Positions 16,336 through 24,343 of a stretch of DNA of 64,000 bases are shown piece after piece; the stretch's first letter is position 1, and each line of letters opens with the position of its first letter. Source of the DNA: Rubellimicrobium arenae (GTDB taxonomy: Bacteria > Pseudomonadota > Alphaproteobacteria > Rhodobacterales > Rhodobacteraceae); the NCBI RefSeq assembly GCF_017916275.1, contig NZ_JAFMST010000004.1:62001-126000 (forward strand). Direction: 5' to 3'. Both the position numbers and the translations under genes were made by a program. The notes under the pieces are model-generated. The model did no database searches and was not told where the DNA came from. It saw only the letters and a list, made by a program, of their open reading frames with translations.

Positions 16336-17559
16336 TCAGCCCGCCATTTCGGCGCGATTTAGCGCACAATGGCTCCAGAGCGAGTCCAATGCACGCACCA
16401 GCGCGTCCATTTCTTTCGATCCGTGCACCGGCGAGGGCGTGAAGCGCAGACGCTCGGTTCCGCGCGGCACGGTCGGAAAGTTGATGGGCTGGACATAGAT
16501 CCCGAAATCGGACAGCAGCATGTCCGAGATCATCTTGGTGTGCACCGGGTCGCCCACGATCAGCGGGACGATGTGCGAGCCATGGTCGATGATCGGAAGC
16601 CCCAGGCCCTTGAGCCGGGTCTTGAGGATCCTGGCCTGGGTCTGATGCTTTTCGCGCAGCGCCTGGTCGGTCTTGAGATGCGCGACCGAAGCCGCGGCGC
16701 CGGCCGCGATCACCGGCGGCAGCGAGGTCGTGAAGATGAAGCCCGGCGCGTAGGAGCGGATCGCGTCGCACATCTTGGCGCTGGCCGCGATGTAGCCGCC
16801 CATCACCCCGAACGCCTTGCCCAGCGTGCCGTTGATGATGTCGATCCGATGCATCAGGCCCAGCTGCTCGGCCACGCCGCCGCCCCGCTTGCCGTACATG
16901 CCGACGGCATGAACCTCATCGAGGTAGGTGAGCGCGCCGAACTCCTCGGCCAGCTCGACGATCTCGCGGATCGGGCCGAAGTCGCCGTCCATCGAATACA
17001 CCGACTCGAAGGCGATCAGCTTGGGCGCCTTCGGATCGTCGGCTTCCAGGAGCTCGCGCAGGTGCGCCACGTCGTTGTGCCGGAAGATCCGCTTCAGGCC
17101 GCCGCCGCGCCGGATCCCCTCGATCATCGAGGCATGGTTCAGCGCGTCGGAATAGATGATGAGGCCCGGAAACAGGACCTTGAGCGTGCTCAGCGTCGCG
17201 TCGTTGGCGATATAGGCCGAGGTGAACAGCAGCGCCGCGTCCTTGCCGTGCAGGTCGGCCAGCTCGGCCTCGAGGCGCTTGTGGTAGACCGTGGTGCCCG
17301 AGATGTTGCGCGTGCCGCCCGAGCCCGCGCCCACGGCGTCCAGCGCCTCGTGCATGGCTTCGAGGACGACGGGGTGCTGGCCCATGCCCATGTAGTCGTT
17401 GCCGCACCAGACGGTGATCTTCTGCTCCGTCCCGTCGGGACGGTGCCAGACAGCGTGGGGAAACTGGCCCTTGTCGCGCGCGATGTCGATGAACGTGCGG
17501 TAGCGCCCTTCCTGGTGAAGACGGTCGAGCGCTGCGTCGAGTTGGGCGTCGTAATCCAC
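16336..17559 (-). CDS. hemA: 5-aminolevulinate synthase
   Basis: 407 aa, full length. It condenses glycine with succinyl-CoA to give 5-aminolevulinate, the first step of the C4 tetrapyrrole route that marks alphaproteobacteria. The PLP lysine is K248 in '[12 protein letters not shown]', the same number as in Rhodobacter HemA. Other hallmarks are '[13 protein letters not shown]', '[11 protein letters not shown]', '[10 protein letters not shown]' and '[12 protein letters not shown]'. An FnrL-like box lies 62-75 nt upstream of the start, consistent with oxygen control of haem synthesis as known in Rhodobacter. A second ALAS isoform (hemT) is not visible in this window. Confidence 0.97.
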   Translation of the reverse strand: MDYDAQLDAALDRLHQEGRYRTFIDIARDKGQFPHAVWHRPDGTEQKITVWCGNDYMGMGQHPVVLEAMHEALDAVGAGSGGTRNISGTTVYHKRLEAELADLHGKDAALLFTSAYIANDATLSTLKVLFPGLIIYSDALNHASMIEGIRRGGGLKRIFRHNDVAHLRELLEADDPKAPKLIAFESVYSMDGDFGPIREIVELAEEFGALTYLDEVHAVGMYGKRGGGVAEQLGLMHRIDIINGTLGKAFGVMGGYIAASAKMCDAIRSYAPGFIFTTSLPPVIAAGAAASVAHLKTDQALREKHQTQARILKTRLKGLGLPIIDHGSHIVPLIVGDPVHTKMISDMLLSDFGIYVQPINFPTVPRGTERLRFTPSPVHGSKEMDALVRALDSLWSHCALNRAEMAG

Positions 17560-17620
17560 GGATCAGATCCTTGCCGTAAGCTTGCCGGCCGGGATGTAGG
17601 ACATCCCTTTCGCCGGGTCC

Positions 17621-17634
17621 TTGCTCTAGATCAA
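17621..17634. promoter_or_regulatory. FnrL-like box upstream of hemA
   Basis: TTGCT-CTAG-ATCAA on the plus strand (TTGAT-CTAG-AGCAA on the minus strand) matches the FNR/FnrL consensus TTGAT-N4-ATCAA with a single mismatch and the correct 4-nt spacer. It lies 62 nt from the hemA start and also faces the divergent M20 dipeptidase gene. FnrL control of hemA is established in Rhodobacter; function here is inference. Confidence 0.6.
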
Positions 17635-17765
17635 ATAGTCCCAGAGAGCCATGGCACAATTCGTCGCCCCTCCAAAGGTCGGAAAACCGGACCCTCCTGC
17701 GGGGCCGTTGCCGCCGGACCGGCCGCGTCCTAGCCTTTGCCGGGCATCCTGACCGGAGTTCCTTC

Positions 17766-19133
17766 ATGCTCGACCCCGTCCTCGCCCGCATCGACGCCGA
17801 CATGCCCCAGGCGATCCAGCGGCTCCTTGCGCTGCTGCGCATCCCGTCGATCTCCACGGACCGCGTGCACGCGCCGGACTGCGAGGCCGCGGCGGACTGG
17901 CTCGTGCAGGACCTGACCGACATGGGGTTCCAGGCCGCCAAGCACCCGACCGAGGGACGTCCGATGGTCGTCGGCAAGGGCGGCGACGGCGAGCGGCATC
18001 TCCTGTTCTACGGGCACTACGACGTGCAGCCGGTCGATCCTCTGCACCTCTGGAACCGCCCGCCCTTCCTGCCCGAGGTGGAGGAAACCTCGAACGGCCC
18101 GGTGATCCGGGGGCGCGGCGCCTCGGACGACAAGGGGCAGCTCATGACCTTCGTCGAGGCCTGCCGCGCCTGGATCGCCGTCCACCACAGGCTTCCCGCG
18201 CGCATCACGCTGTTCTTCGAAGGCGAGGAGGAGTCGGGCTCGCCCTCGCTGCGCCCCTTCATGGAGGCCAACCGCGACCTCCTGACGGCGGACCTCGCGC
18301 TCATCTGCGACACCGACCTCTTCGACCGGGACACGCCCGCGATCACGACGATGCTCCGGGGCCTGCTGGGCGAGGAGGTGACGATCACCGGGCCGCGCAT
18401 GGACCTCCACTCGGGCATGTATGGCGGGGCGGCGATCAACCCGATCCGGGTCCTCACCCGCATCCTGTCGAGCCTCCACGACGGGAACGGCCGGGTGACC
18501 GTCCCCGGCTTCTACGACGGCGTGCCGGAGATCACGCCCGGGCTTCGCGCCCAGTGGGACGGCCTGGGCTTCGACGAGGCCGGCTTCCTGCGCGACGTGG
18601 GCCTGTCGGTTCCGGCCGGCGAGGCGGGGCGCGGCGTGCTCGAATCGATCTGGGCGCGGCCCACCTGCGAGTTCAACGGCATCTCGGGCGGCTATGCCGG
18701 CGATGGCTTCAAGACGGTGCTGCCCTCGAAGGCGACGGCCAAGGTCAGCTTCCGGCTCGTGGGCCAGCAGGACCCGCTCAGGATCCGCGAATCGTTCCGC
18801 GAGATGGTCCGCGCCATGGTCCCCGCGGACTGCCAGGTCGAGTTCCATGGCCACGGCGCCTCTCCGGCCAGCGTGATGTCCACCGCCGACCCGGCCTTCG
18901 AAAAGGCGCGCGCCGCGCTGTCCGAGGAATGGCCACGCCCCGCCGCCTTCACGGGGTCCGGCGGCTCGATCCCGATCGCGGGCTATTTCAAGACCATCCT
19001 TGGCATGGACTCGATGCTGATCGGCTACGCGATGGATGACGACCTGATCCATTCGCCCAACGAGAAGTACGACGTCCGCAGCTTCCACAAGGGCATCCGG
19101 AGCTGGGCTCGCATCCTCGCGGCCCTGGCATGA
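17766..19133 (+). CDS. M20 family dinuclear zinc dipeptidase
   Basis: 455 aa. Metal ligands and catalytic residues of the M20 family are in place: H84 and D86 in 'GHYDVQP', 'GRGASDDKGQ', the Glu pair of 'FEGEEESGSPS', and a C-terminal 'HSPNEKY'. A lid/dimerisation domain with 'DLHSGMYGG' is inserted in the middle. This subgroup includes carnosinase-like and CNDP-type dipeptidases and acts in the cytoplasm. The ATG at 17766 follows GGAG. The stop overlaps the start of the next gene (ATGA), so the two are co-translated. Substrate not determined. Confidence 0.93.
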   Translation: MLDPVLARIDADMPQAIQRLLALLRIPSISTDRVHAPDCEAAADWLVQDLTDMGFQAAKHPTEGRPMVVGKGGDGERHLLFYGHYDVQPVDPLHLWNRPPFLPEVEETSNGPVIRGRGASDDKGQLMTFVEACRAWIAVHHRLPARITLFFEGEEESGSPSLRPFMEANRDLLTADLALICDTDLFDRDTPAITTMLRGLLGEEVTITGPRMDLHSGMYGGAAINPIRVLTRILSSLHDGNGRVTVPGFYDGVPEITPGLRAQWDGLGFDEAGFLRDVGLSVPAGEAGRGVLESIWARPTCEFNGISGGYAGDGFKTVLPSKATAKVSFRLVGQQDPLRIRESFREMVRAMVPADCQVEFHGHGASPASVMSTADPAFEKARAALSEEWPRPAAFTGSGGSIPIAGYFKTILGMDSMLIGYAMDDDLIHSPNEKYDVRSFHKGIRSWARILAALA

Positions 19134-19708
19134 CCTTTCGGGCCCCCGTCCCCCGCGACGTCCGCTGGCGTCCCGAGGAGGGCGAAGGGCTCGAACACCT
19201 GAGCCTGCGCCCCGGGCCGGACGCCGTGATGGCCCGGGGCGTTGTCGTCGGGGCCCGGGGCGGCCCCCCTTACGGGGTTCATTATGCCATCGCCTGCGAC
19301 GCTGCATGGCAGGTGGTGTCGCTCGACCTCTGGACGACGGATGGCCGACTGCTCCGCCTGCGCTCGGACGAGCAAGGGTCCTGGACGGATGGGGACGGCC
19401 ACCCGCTTCCGGCCTTCGAGGGCTGCCTCGACATCGACTTGGCCGGCTCTCCCTTCACCAACACGCTTCCGATCCGCCGACTGGCGCTCGCCCCCGAGGA
19501 CGGCCCCGTCGAGCTGAAGGTCCTGTTCGTGCCCTTCGACGACTTCGAACCGGTGCTCGACCTCCAGCGCTACCGCTGCATCGAACCCTCCCGGCTTTAT
19601 CGCTTCGAGGCCGTCGACGGGACCTTCGCGGCCGACCTGCCGGTCGACGAGGACGGTCTGGTCGTCGACTACCCGGGGCTGTTCCGTCGAGTGGACCCCG
19701 GACGCTGA
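19130..19708 (+). CDS. putative glycolipid-binding family protein (PF06475-like)
   Basis: 192 aa, cytoplasmic (no signal or membrane segment). The alternating beta pattern, 'EGLEHLSLRPG', 'YAIACDAAWQV', 'GCLDIDLAGSPFTNTLPIRRL' and the end 'SRLYRFEAVDGTF...VVDYPGLFRRV' match the PA1994-type family annotated as putative glycolipid-binding. The biochemical role of the family is poorly known. The start overlaps the M20 dipeptidase stop by 4 nt (ATGA), so expression is coupled with that gene; whether the two share a pathway is unknown. Confidence 0.75.
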   Translation: MTFRAPVPRDVRWRPEEGEGLEHLSLRPGPDAVMARGVVVGARGGPPYGVHYAIACDAAWQVVSLDLWTTDGRLLRLRSDEQGSWTDGDGHPLPAFEGCLDIDLAGSPFTNTLPIRRLALAPEDGPVELKVLFVPFDDFEPVLDLQRYRCIEPSRLYRFEAVDGTFAADLPVDEDGLVVDYPGLFRRVDPGR

Positions 19709-19827
19709 GGGGCAAGGGACCCGACGCCCGGTCCCATGGCGAGAGCGACGCAGGCCGGCACGTCATGGCATGACTGGAACGGTCGATCCATGAGGCGAGC
19801 ATCCGGGTGATCGATCTCCGGAAACGA

Positions 19828-19852
19828 AAAAAGCGCCCCCGAAGGGGCGCTT
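19828..19852 (-). terminator. terminator of tRNA-Asp
   Basis: AAGCGCCCC / GGGGCGCTT forms a 9-bp stem with a short GAA-type loop. On the minus strand it is followed by a T-run (TTTTTTCG), a classic intrinsic terminator 24 nt after the tRNA 3' end. Confidence 0.8.
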
Positions 19853-19876
19853 CTTCTGATCCCCGAAGGGCAGCAG

Positions 19877-19953
19877 TGGCGCGGTTGACGGGGCTCGAAC
19901 CCGCGACCCCCGGCGTGACAGGCCGGTACTCTAACCGACTGAGCTACAACCGC
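19877..19953 (-). tRNA. tRNA-Asp (GTC)
   Basis: A 77-nt cloverleaf on the minus strand with acceptor stem GCGGTTG/CAACCGC, D-arm 'TAGCTCAGTCGGTTAGA', anticodon loop CTGTCAC giving GTC, TpsiC arm 'GGTTCGAGCC' and an encoded CCA end. An intrinsic terminator follows. It stands alone, with pirin upstream on the same strand (its stop is at 20040). Confidence 0.97.
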
Positions 19954-20039
19954 GCGTCTGCCGCCGACGCTGTCTTGTCTGCGTCGGACAAGGGGGCTTC
20001 TAAGGGGGGTGTCGGACGGCGTCAAGCAGATATCCGAAG

Positions 20040-20972
20040 CTATTTGTCGGGGAGCGGAATGAACTCTGCGTCATCCCCCGGCGGAAGCTGGAAACGCCCG
20101 TTCTGCCAGTCCCCCTTGCGCCAGGATTCCTTGGCGGCCTCGATCCGCTCCTTGGAGGAGGCCACGAAATTCCACCAGATGTGCCGGGGTCCCTCCATCG
20201 TCGCCCCGCCCAGCATGACGAATCGAGCGCCCTGCGGACCGGCGCGCAACGCGATCTCGTCGCCCGGACGGAAGACCAGCATTCGCCCCGGGCCAAAGGA
20301 TTCGCCGGCGACGATCAGCTCGCCGTCCAGGACATAGGCGCCCCGGTCCTCCTGCTCGGCCGGCAGGGGGATCGCCGCCCCCGCCTCGAGGGCCACGTCC
20401 GCGTAGAAGGTCTCGGAGGCGGTCTCGACCGGCGAGGCGGCGCCCCAGGCCCGGCCCAGGATCAGCCTGACCCTCTTGCCCTCCGATTCGAGCACCGGAA
20501 GATCCTGCGCGGCCGTGTGCCCGAAGGCCGGCCCCCTGTCCTCCTGGTCGAGAGGTAGCGCCAGCCAGGTCTGAAGGCCCCAAAGGCTCTGCGGCACCGC
20601 CCCCTCGTCCATGCGCTCGGAGTGGGTAATCCCCTGCCCCGCCGTCATGAGGTTGACCGCCCCGGCCTCGATCCACTGGTTGGTGCCCAGCGAATCGCGG
20701 TGATGGATGCGCCCGCGGAACAGGTAGGTGACGGTGGCGAGCCCGATATGGGGATGCGGGCGGACATCCAGCCCCTTGCCGGTCAGGAACTCGGCCGGCC
20801 CCATCTCGTCGAAGAAGATGAAGGGGCCGACCATCTGCCGCTTGGCGGACGGCAGAGCCCGACGCACCTCGAAGCCGCCCAGGTCGCGGGCGCGCGGGAT
20901 GATCAGGGTCTCGATGGCGTCGATCGCCGCGCCTTCGGGAAGGACGGGATCCAGGGACGGGTTCCAGCTCAT
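20040..20972 (-). CDS. pirin family protein
   Basis: 310 aa. Two cupin barrels are recognisable: the N-terminal one carries the metal-site motif 'VRPHPHIGLATVTYLF' with 'HRDSLG' and 'GQGITHSE', supplying three His and one Glu. The C-terminal barrel includes 'RGAYVLDGELIVAG'. Pirins are iron-binding cupins, some with quercetin dioxygenase activity; the physiological role is unknown for most bacteria. The C-terminal motif 'RHIWWNFVASSKERI' is typical of the bacterial subgroup. The start at 20972 (MSWNPSLDP) follows a purine-rich stretch. No regulatory partner is nearby. Confidence 0.92.
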   Translation of the reverse strand: MSWNPSLDPVLPEGAAIDAIETLIIPRARDLGGFEVRRALPSAKRQMVGPFIFFDEMGPAEFLTGKGLDVRPHPHIGLATVTYLFRGRIHHRDSLGTNQWIEAGAVNLMTAGQGITHSERMDEGAVPQSLWGLQTWLALPLDQEDRGPAFGHTAAQDLPVLESEGKRVRLILGRAWGAASPVETASETFYADVALEAGAAIPLPAEQEDRGAYVLDGELIVAGESFGPGRMLVFRPGDEIALRAGPQGARFVMLGGATMEGPRHIWWNFVASSKERIEAAKESWRKGDWQNGRFQLPPGDDAEFIPLPDK

Positions 20973-21066
20973 GGGAATGCCTCGCGCGTCAGGGAACGTC
21001 CCTCAGATAAGGGAGGTCCGGCCCCGCGCCATCCCACGGCCCCGCACAGGGCCCGTGCGTCCGGGC

Positions 21067-22119
21067 TCAGGCCGCCGGCGCCGCGTCCAGCGGAAGCTCC
21101 ACCCGCGATACGACGCCGCCCTCGTCCGCCATGGTCAGCTCCGCGCCGAGCTGCCCCGCGAACTGCCGCGCGATCATGAGCCCCAGGCTCCTCGGGCGGT
21201 CGAGATCGAAGCCGGGCGGCAGGCCCGGCCCATCGTCGCGGATCGTGAGCCGCGCCGCCCGCCCGTCCGGATCGGCCTGGAGCTGCACCTGGATCGTGCC
21301 CGGACGACCTTCCGGAAACCCATGCTCGATCGCATTCGACAGGAGCTCGGTCGCCACGAGCCCGAGCGGCACTGCGATCTCGGCCGATACGATGACCGGC
21401 TCGGCCAGGACGCTCACCTTGACGCGGTCCCCGATCCCGCCCGCCGCGACGGCGTCCGGGACCAGGCTGCGGAGGAAGGCGCCGAAGTCGATCTGCTGGG
21501 CCTGCGGGTCGTGGAGGAGGCGGCTCAGCCGCGACACCACGTTGACCCGCGCCGCAGCCTCGTCCAGCGCCCGGGCCGCGCCGGGGTCCCGGACCTCGCG
21601 CCGCTGCAGGGACAGCAGCGACCCGACCACGGCCAGGTTGTTCGAGACGCGGTGCTGCAGTTCCGCGAACATCAGGCTGCGGCTCAGCGCCATCTCCCGC
21701 GCGGCGGATTCGGCCAAGGCCAGCCGTTCCAGCGCACGCCGCATCAGGTAGATGAGCCCGAGCTCGGTCGCCGTCACCACGACATAGAGCAGCAGCGCCA
21801 GCGCCGTCGCCGAGGTCAGCCCGAACGAGTTGTAGGGCGGGATGAAGTAATACCATGCGACCAACCCGCAGAGCACGGTCAGCACGCCCCCCGCCAGCGA
21901 GCCCGTCAGGAAGGCGGTCAGCGCGATGACCGGAAAGAACGTCAGGTAGGGGAACCCCGGCGGCAGGTAGGGGTCCAGCGCGAAGCGCGCCGCCGTCGAC
22001 AGCACGAACGCCACCGCGACAAATCCCCAGCGGAACATCGGGCTCCGCTGCGCCATGGTCCAGTCGGCCACCCGGTCCAGCACCGAGCCGCCGGGAAGGC
22101 GCGGCAGAGAGGTCTCCAT
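21067..22119 (-). CDS. sensor histidine kinase, DUF4118 membrane module with HisKA_2
   Basis: 350 aa. Four closely spaced membrane helices (about residues 22-110: 'GFVAVAFVLSTAARF', 'YLTFFPVIALTAFLTG', 'GVLTVLCGLVAWYYFI', 'ALALLLYVVVTATEL') form a KdpD-like DUF4118 module. A HisKA_2 phospho-acceptor region follows with His156 in 'LQHRVSNNLAVVGSLL', then an ATPase domain with 'ELLSNAIEHGFPEG' (N box) and 'IRDDGPGLP' (G box). This type often drives general-stress or light-response circuits in alphaproteobacteria, but there is no cognate regulator nearby. The ATG at 22119 was chosen because the conserved protein begins there; a longer frame extends upstream. Confidence 0.85.
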   Translation of the reverse strand: METSLPRLPGGSVLDRVADWTMAQRSPMFRWGFVAVAFVLSTAARFALDPYLPPGFPYLTFFPVIALTAFLTGSLAGGVLTVLCGLVAWYYFIPPYNSFGLTSATALALLLYVVVTATELGLIYLMRRALERLALAESAAREMALSRSLMFAELQHRVSNNLAVVGSLLSLQRREVRDPGAARALDEAAARVNVVSRLSRLLHDPQAQQIDFGAFLRSLVPDAVAAGGIGDRVKVSVLAEPVIVSAEIAVPLGLVATELLSNAIEHGFPEGRPGTIQVQLQADPDGRAARLTIRDDGPGLPPGFDLDRPRSLGLMIARQFAGQLGAELTMADEGGVVSRVELPLDAAPAA

Positions 22120-22553
22120 CTTCGTCAGGAATGCCACCTGCGTCACGCCCCGGGTCGAACCGAAAATCACGGCCCTCATATCGACGGTTGGCCCGGAAAC
22201 CAACTCTTCGCTTCGCGGAATGACCTCACGCCCTCGTTGGGTGCGGAGGACACCGGAGCCGCTGAGGTCACGTCCGGGCCGCAGGCTTGGGATGCCGGCC
22301 GAAGCCACCCGATCAGGCGAGGCGGCCGGCTTCACCAGCCCCGTGTCCCGGCCTGCCTACGCGTTGTGCGATCACGCTCATCCAGGAGGCAGTCCGGCTC
22401 ACCGGGGCGCTGGCCCGGCGCGGCGCGGACGCCCGGCGGCCCGGTTTCCGAGCCGTGGCGGAGCGAGCGGGAAAGCGCCTCCCGTTGCGTCGTTGCCGGG
22501 AGGGCTGTAAGAACCGCTCTGGACTTCGCGGACGTCTGGGGACAGGACGCGGG
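22120..22553. other. intergenic region upstream of the histidine kinase and glycosyltransferase cluster
   Basis: This 434-nt stretch separates the divergent kinase and glycosyltransferase operon. Frames are open through parts of it, but their composition does not look like protein and they lack ribosome sites. It probably holds the promoters of both operons. I recognise no operator, tRNA or clear hairpin in it. Confidence 0.5.
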
Positions 22554-22658
22554 ATGTCGGGCGTTGCGCTTTCCTATCTACTCACGAGGCTCATCCTGTT
22601 CGTGCAGTCACACATCCAGATCGAGCCCGCCCGGACCGAAGGCGCGCCCCGCCGATGA
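22554..22658 (+). CDS. possible 34-aa leader peptide overlapping the first glycosyltransferase
   Basis: A short frame starting at ATG 22554 encodes a hydrophobic stretch (GVALSYLLTRLILFVQ) and a polar end, and its TGA overlaps the ATG of the next gene (ATGA at 22655-22658). This coupling arrangement is the main argument for translation, because the glycosyltransferase start lacks a good ribosome site of its own. The leader's own ribosome site is weak. It could be chance. No homologue is recognised. Confidence 0.25.
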   Translation: MSGVALSYLLTRLILFVQSHIQIEPARTEGAPRR

Positions 22659-23578
22659 CCTACGCGCTCGATGTGCTCATGCCGCACTACTGCCACCCGC
22701 TCGGCCTCAAGCAGTCGCTCGATTCGGTGGCCCGCCAGACCTGGAGGGGCCGGCTGCGCGTCATCGTGGTGGATGATGGGTCGCCGGAGGCCGATTTCAA
22801 TCTGGCCAAGGAGCACTGCGACGAGTTCCGCAGGACCAGCGGTTTCGACCTCCTCCTGCTCCGCAACGAAACCAATCTCGGACGGCCGAAGACCCGGAAC
22901 CGGCTCCTCGACGCCGTCGAGGCGACGCATGTCGCCTGGCTCGACGCGGAGGACGTCTGGTATCCCGAGAAGCTGGCCCTGCAGTTCGAGCATCTGGCCC
23001 GCCTCGAATACCAGGGCGTCGACATCAACCGCATGTGGGTCACCTGCAACTACCACTGGCGGCAGTACGGCCGGACCACCCGCGTCGCGCAGATCACCTC
23101 GGGCGACCAGCTGAGAGAGATCCTGCTTGGCGCAAAGCTGCGGGCCTATCTCTGGACTCTGCTGGGCACCGCCGAATCCTTCCGCATCGCCGGCCGGTTC
23201 GACGAGCGTCTGCCGCGCCTTCAGGACCTCGACTACTTCATCAGCTTCGTCAGGGCGGGCGGACGTCTTTCGACGCCGCCGGGCGCCGGCCCGCTCTGCC
23301 GCTATTACAAGTCCGACGTCGGCCGCGCCGCCTCGGACGTGCGTGACAGCTACAAGCTGATCCTGGCCAAGAACCGACCGGTCCTGCGACGCTACCCGCC
23401 GGAGCTGGCTTCGAAGCTGCACTTCAAGGCCAACTGGCTCGGAGCGCGCTTCGCACGGGCCAATGGCCACAAGAGGGTTGCGGCCGCCTATCTGGTGCAG
23501 GCGGCGATCGACAGCCCCCGCGAAGCCATCCATACGCTCAGGTGGATCATCTCGAAACGTTTTCACGGCGGAAAATAG
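22655..23578 (+). CDS. glycosyltransferase family 2
   Basis: 307 aa. GT-A fold: 'DVLMPHYCHPLGLKQSLDSVARQTW' at the start, nucleotide-sugar site 'IVVDDGSPEADF', 'NLGRPKTRNRLLDAV', and 'AWLDAEDVW' in place of the usual DxD/'DADD' metal motif. The C-terminal third (from about residue 230) is basic and helical and may contact the membrane. It transfers a sugar from a nucleotide donor to a glycan or lipid-linked acceptor; donor and acceptor are unknown. It is the first recognisable gene of an operon running to 27618. The polypeptide is shorter than processive synthases and has no membrane spans. Confidence 0.85.
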   Translation: MTYALDVLMPHYCHPLGLKQSLDSVARQTWRGRLRVIVVDDGSPEADFNLAKEHCDEFRRTSGFDLLLLRNETNLGRPKTRNRLLDAVEATHVAWLDAEDVWYPEKLALQFEHLARLEYQGVDINRMWVTCNYHWRQYGRTTRVAQITSGDQLREILLGAKLRAYLWTLLGTAESFRIAGRFDERLPRLQDLDYFISFVRAGGRLSTPPGAGPLCRYYKSDVGRAASDVRDSYKLILAKNRPVLRRYPPELASKLHFKANWLGARFARANGHKRVAAAYLVQAAIDSPREAIHTLRWIISKRFHGGK

Positions 23579-23580
23579 CT

Positions 23581-24342
23581 TTGCATTCCAAGAGCCTCGA
23601 TCTTTACATCCTGACGGGTGAGGCCTCGTTCTTCGGCCCGATCCGCTCGTCGTCCTCTGCCATCGTCGGCACGCTGGGGGTGCAGGCCTGCAGCCCGTCC
23701 GCGAACTGGCTGGCCAAGGGCATCGCAGACCACGACCACGACTTCCTTCTGGCCGGCGATGGCGACCGGCGCCTCGAGGTCATGGCGCTCACGCTTCTGC
23801 GGGATTTCGGCAACGACCGTTCGCCCTGCCTCGTCCTTCCCAGCCTGATGTCCGCCGAGCACCGTGCGGCCGCGATCGAGATGCTTGTCCGGCTCTCGAG
23901 CCTGATGGAGGCGCTTGGCCGTCCCGCGCGCCTGATCCTGCACGCCCTGACCGCGTCGGCGGGCGCCAATCCCATCTTCTCCCTGCGGGAGCTCCAGGGC
24001 CACCTGCGCAGTCGCGGGGCCGATGCGGAGCTTTCGGCCACCCCGGTCGTGAGCGTCGAGCCCGGATCCACCCTCGAGCAGGTCGTGAGCCGCAACTTCC
24101 TCCTGAACGACATGGCCGAAAGGATGGTCGCCCAGGCCGTGACGTCCGGTCTGGTTCCGCCGTCCCTCGACTCTCACGTCGACCAGCGACACGCGTCGAT
24201 GCCGGACGGGGTCAGGAACGACCTGGCCCGGCGGATCGCCGGCGCGATCATGAAATCGGACTACGCCCGGATGACCGACGAACGGCCGGTCCTGAACGCC
24301 ACGGACGAGGAGTGTTCCGAGCCGATCAAGAAAGCCGGCTGA
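23581..24342 (+). CDS. protein of unknown function in the glycosyltransferase operon
   Basis: About 253 aa if it starts at TTG 23581, just after the preceding stop; a GTG at 23542 would add 13 residues and overlap the upstream gene by 37 nt. I do not recognise the family. The N-terminus reads 'LDLYILTGEASFFGPIRSSSSAIVG' and 'GVQACSPSANWLAKGI', followed by 'DHDHDFLLAGDGDRR' and an alpha/beta pattern through 'SPCLVLPSLMSAEHRAAAIE' and 'RLILHALTASAG'. The C-terminal 70 residues are polar. There is no signal or membrane helix. It is tightly packed between two glycosyltransferases (1-2 nt gaps), so a role in the same glycan pathway, perhaps as an accessory or modifying enzyme, is inferred from context only. 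Confidence 0.7.
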   Translation: MHSKSLDLYILTGEASFFGPIRSSSSAIVGTLGVQACSPSANWLAKGIADHDHDFLLAGDGDRRLEVMALTLLRDFGNDRSPCLVLPSLMSAEHRAAAIEMLVRLSSLMEALGRPARLILHALTASAGANPIFSLRELQGHLRSRGADAELSATPVVSVEPGSTLEQVVSRNFLLNDMAERMVAQAVTSGLVPPSLDSHVDQRHASMPDGVRNDLARRIAGAIMKSDYARMTDERPVLNATDEECSEPIKKAG

Positions 24343-24343
24343 A

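Noticed and set aside
19877-19953. tRNA-Asp 3' end as an integration site (att) of a mobile element
   Set aside because: No integrase, no direct repeat of the tRNA 3' end and no accessory cargo were seen next to it.
22287-22658. 123-codon frame across the intergenic region before the first glycosyltransferase
   Set aside because: The upstream part looks random and lacks a ribosome site; only its last 34 codons, from ATG 22554, are possible.
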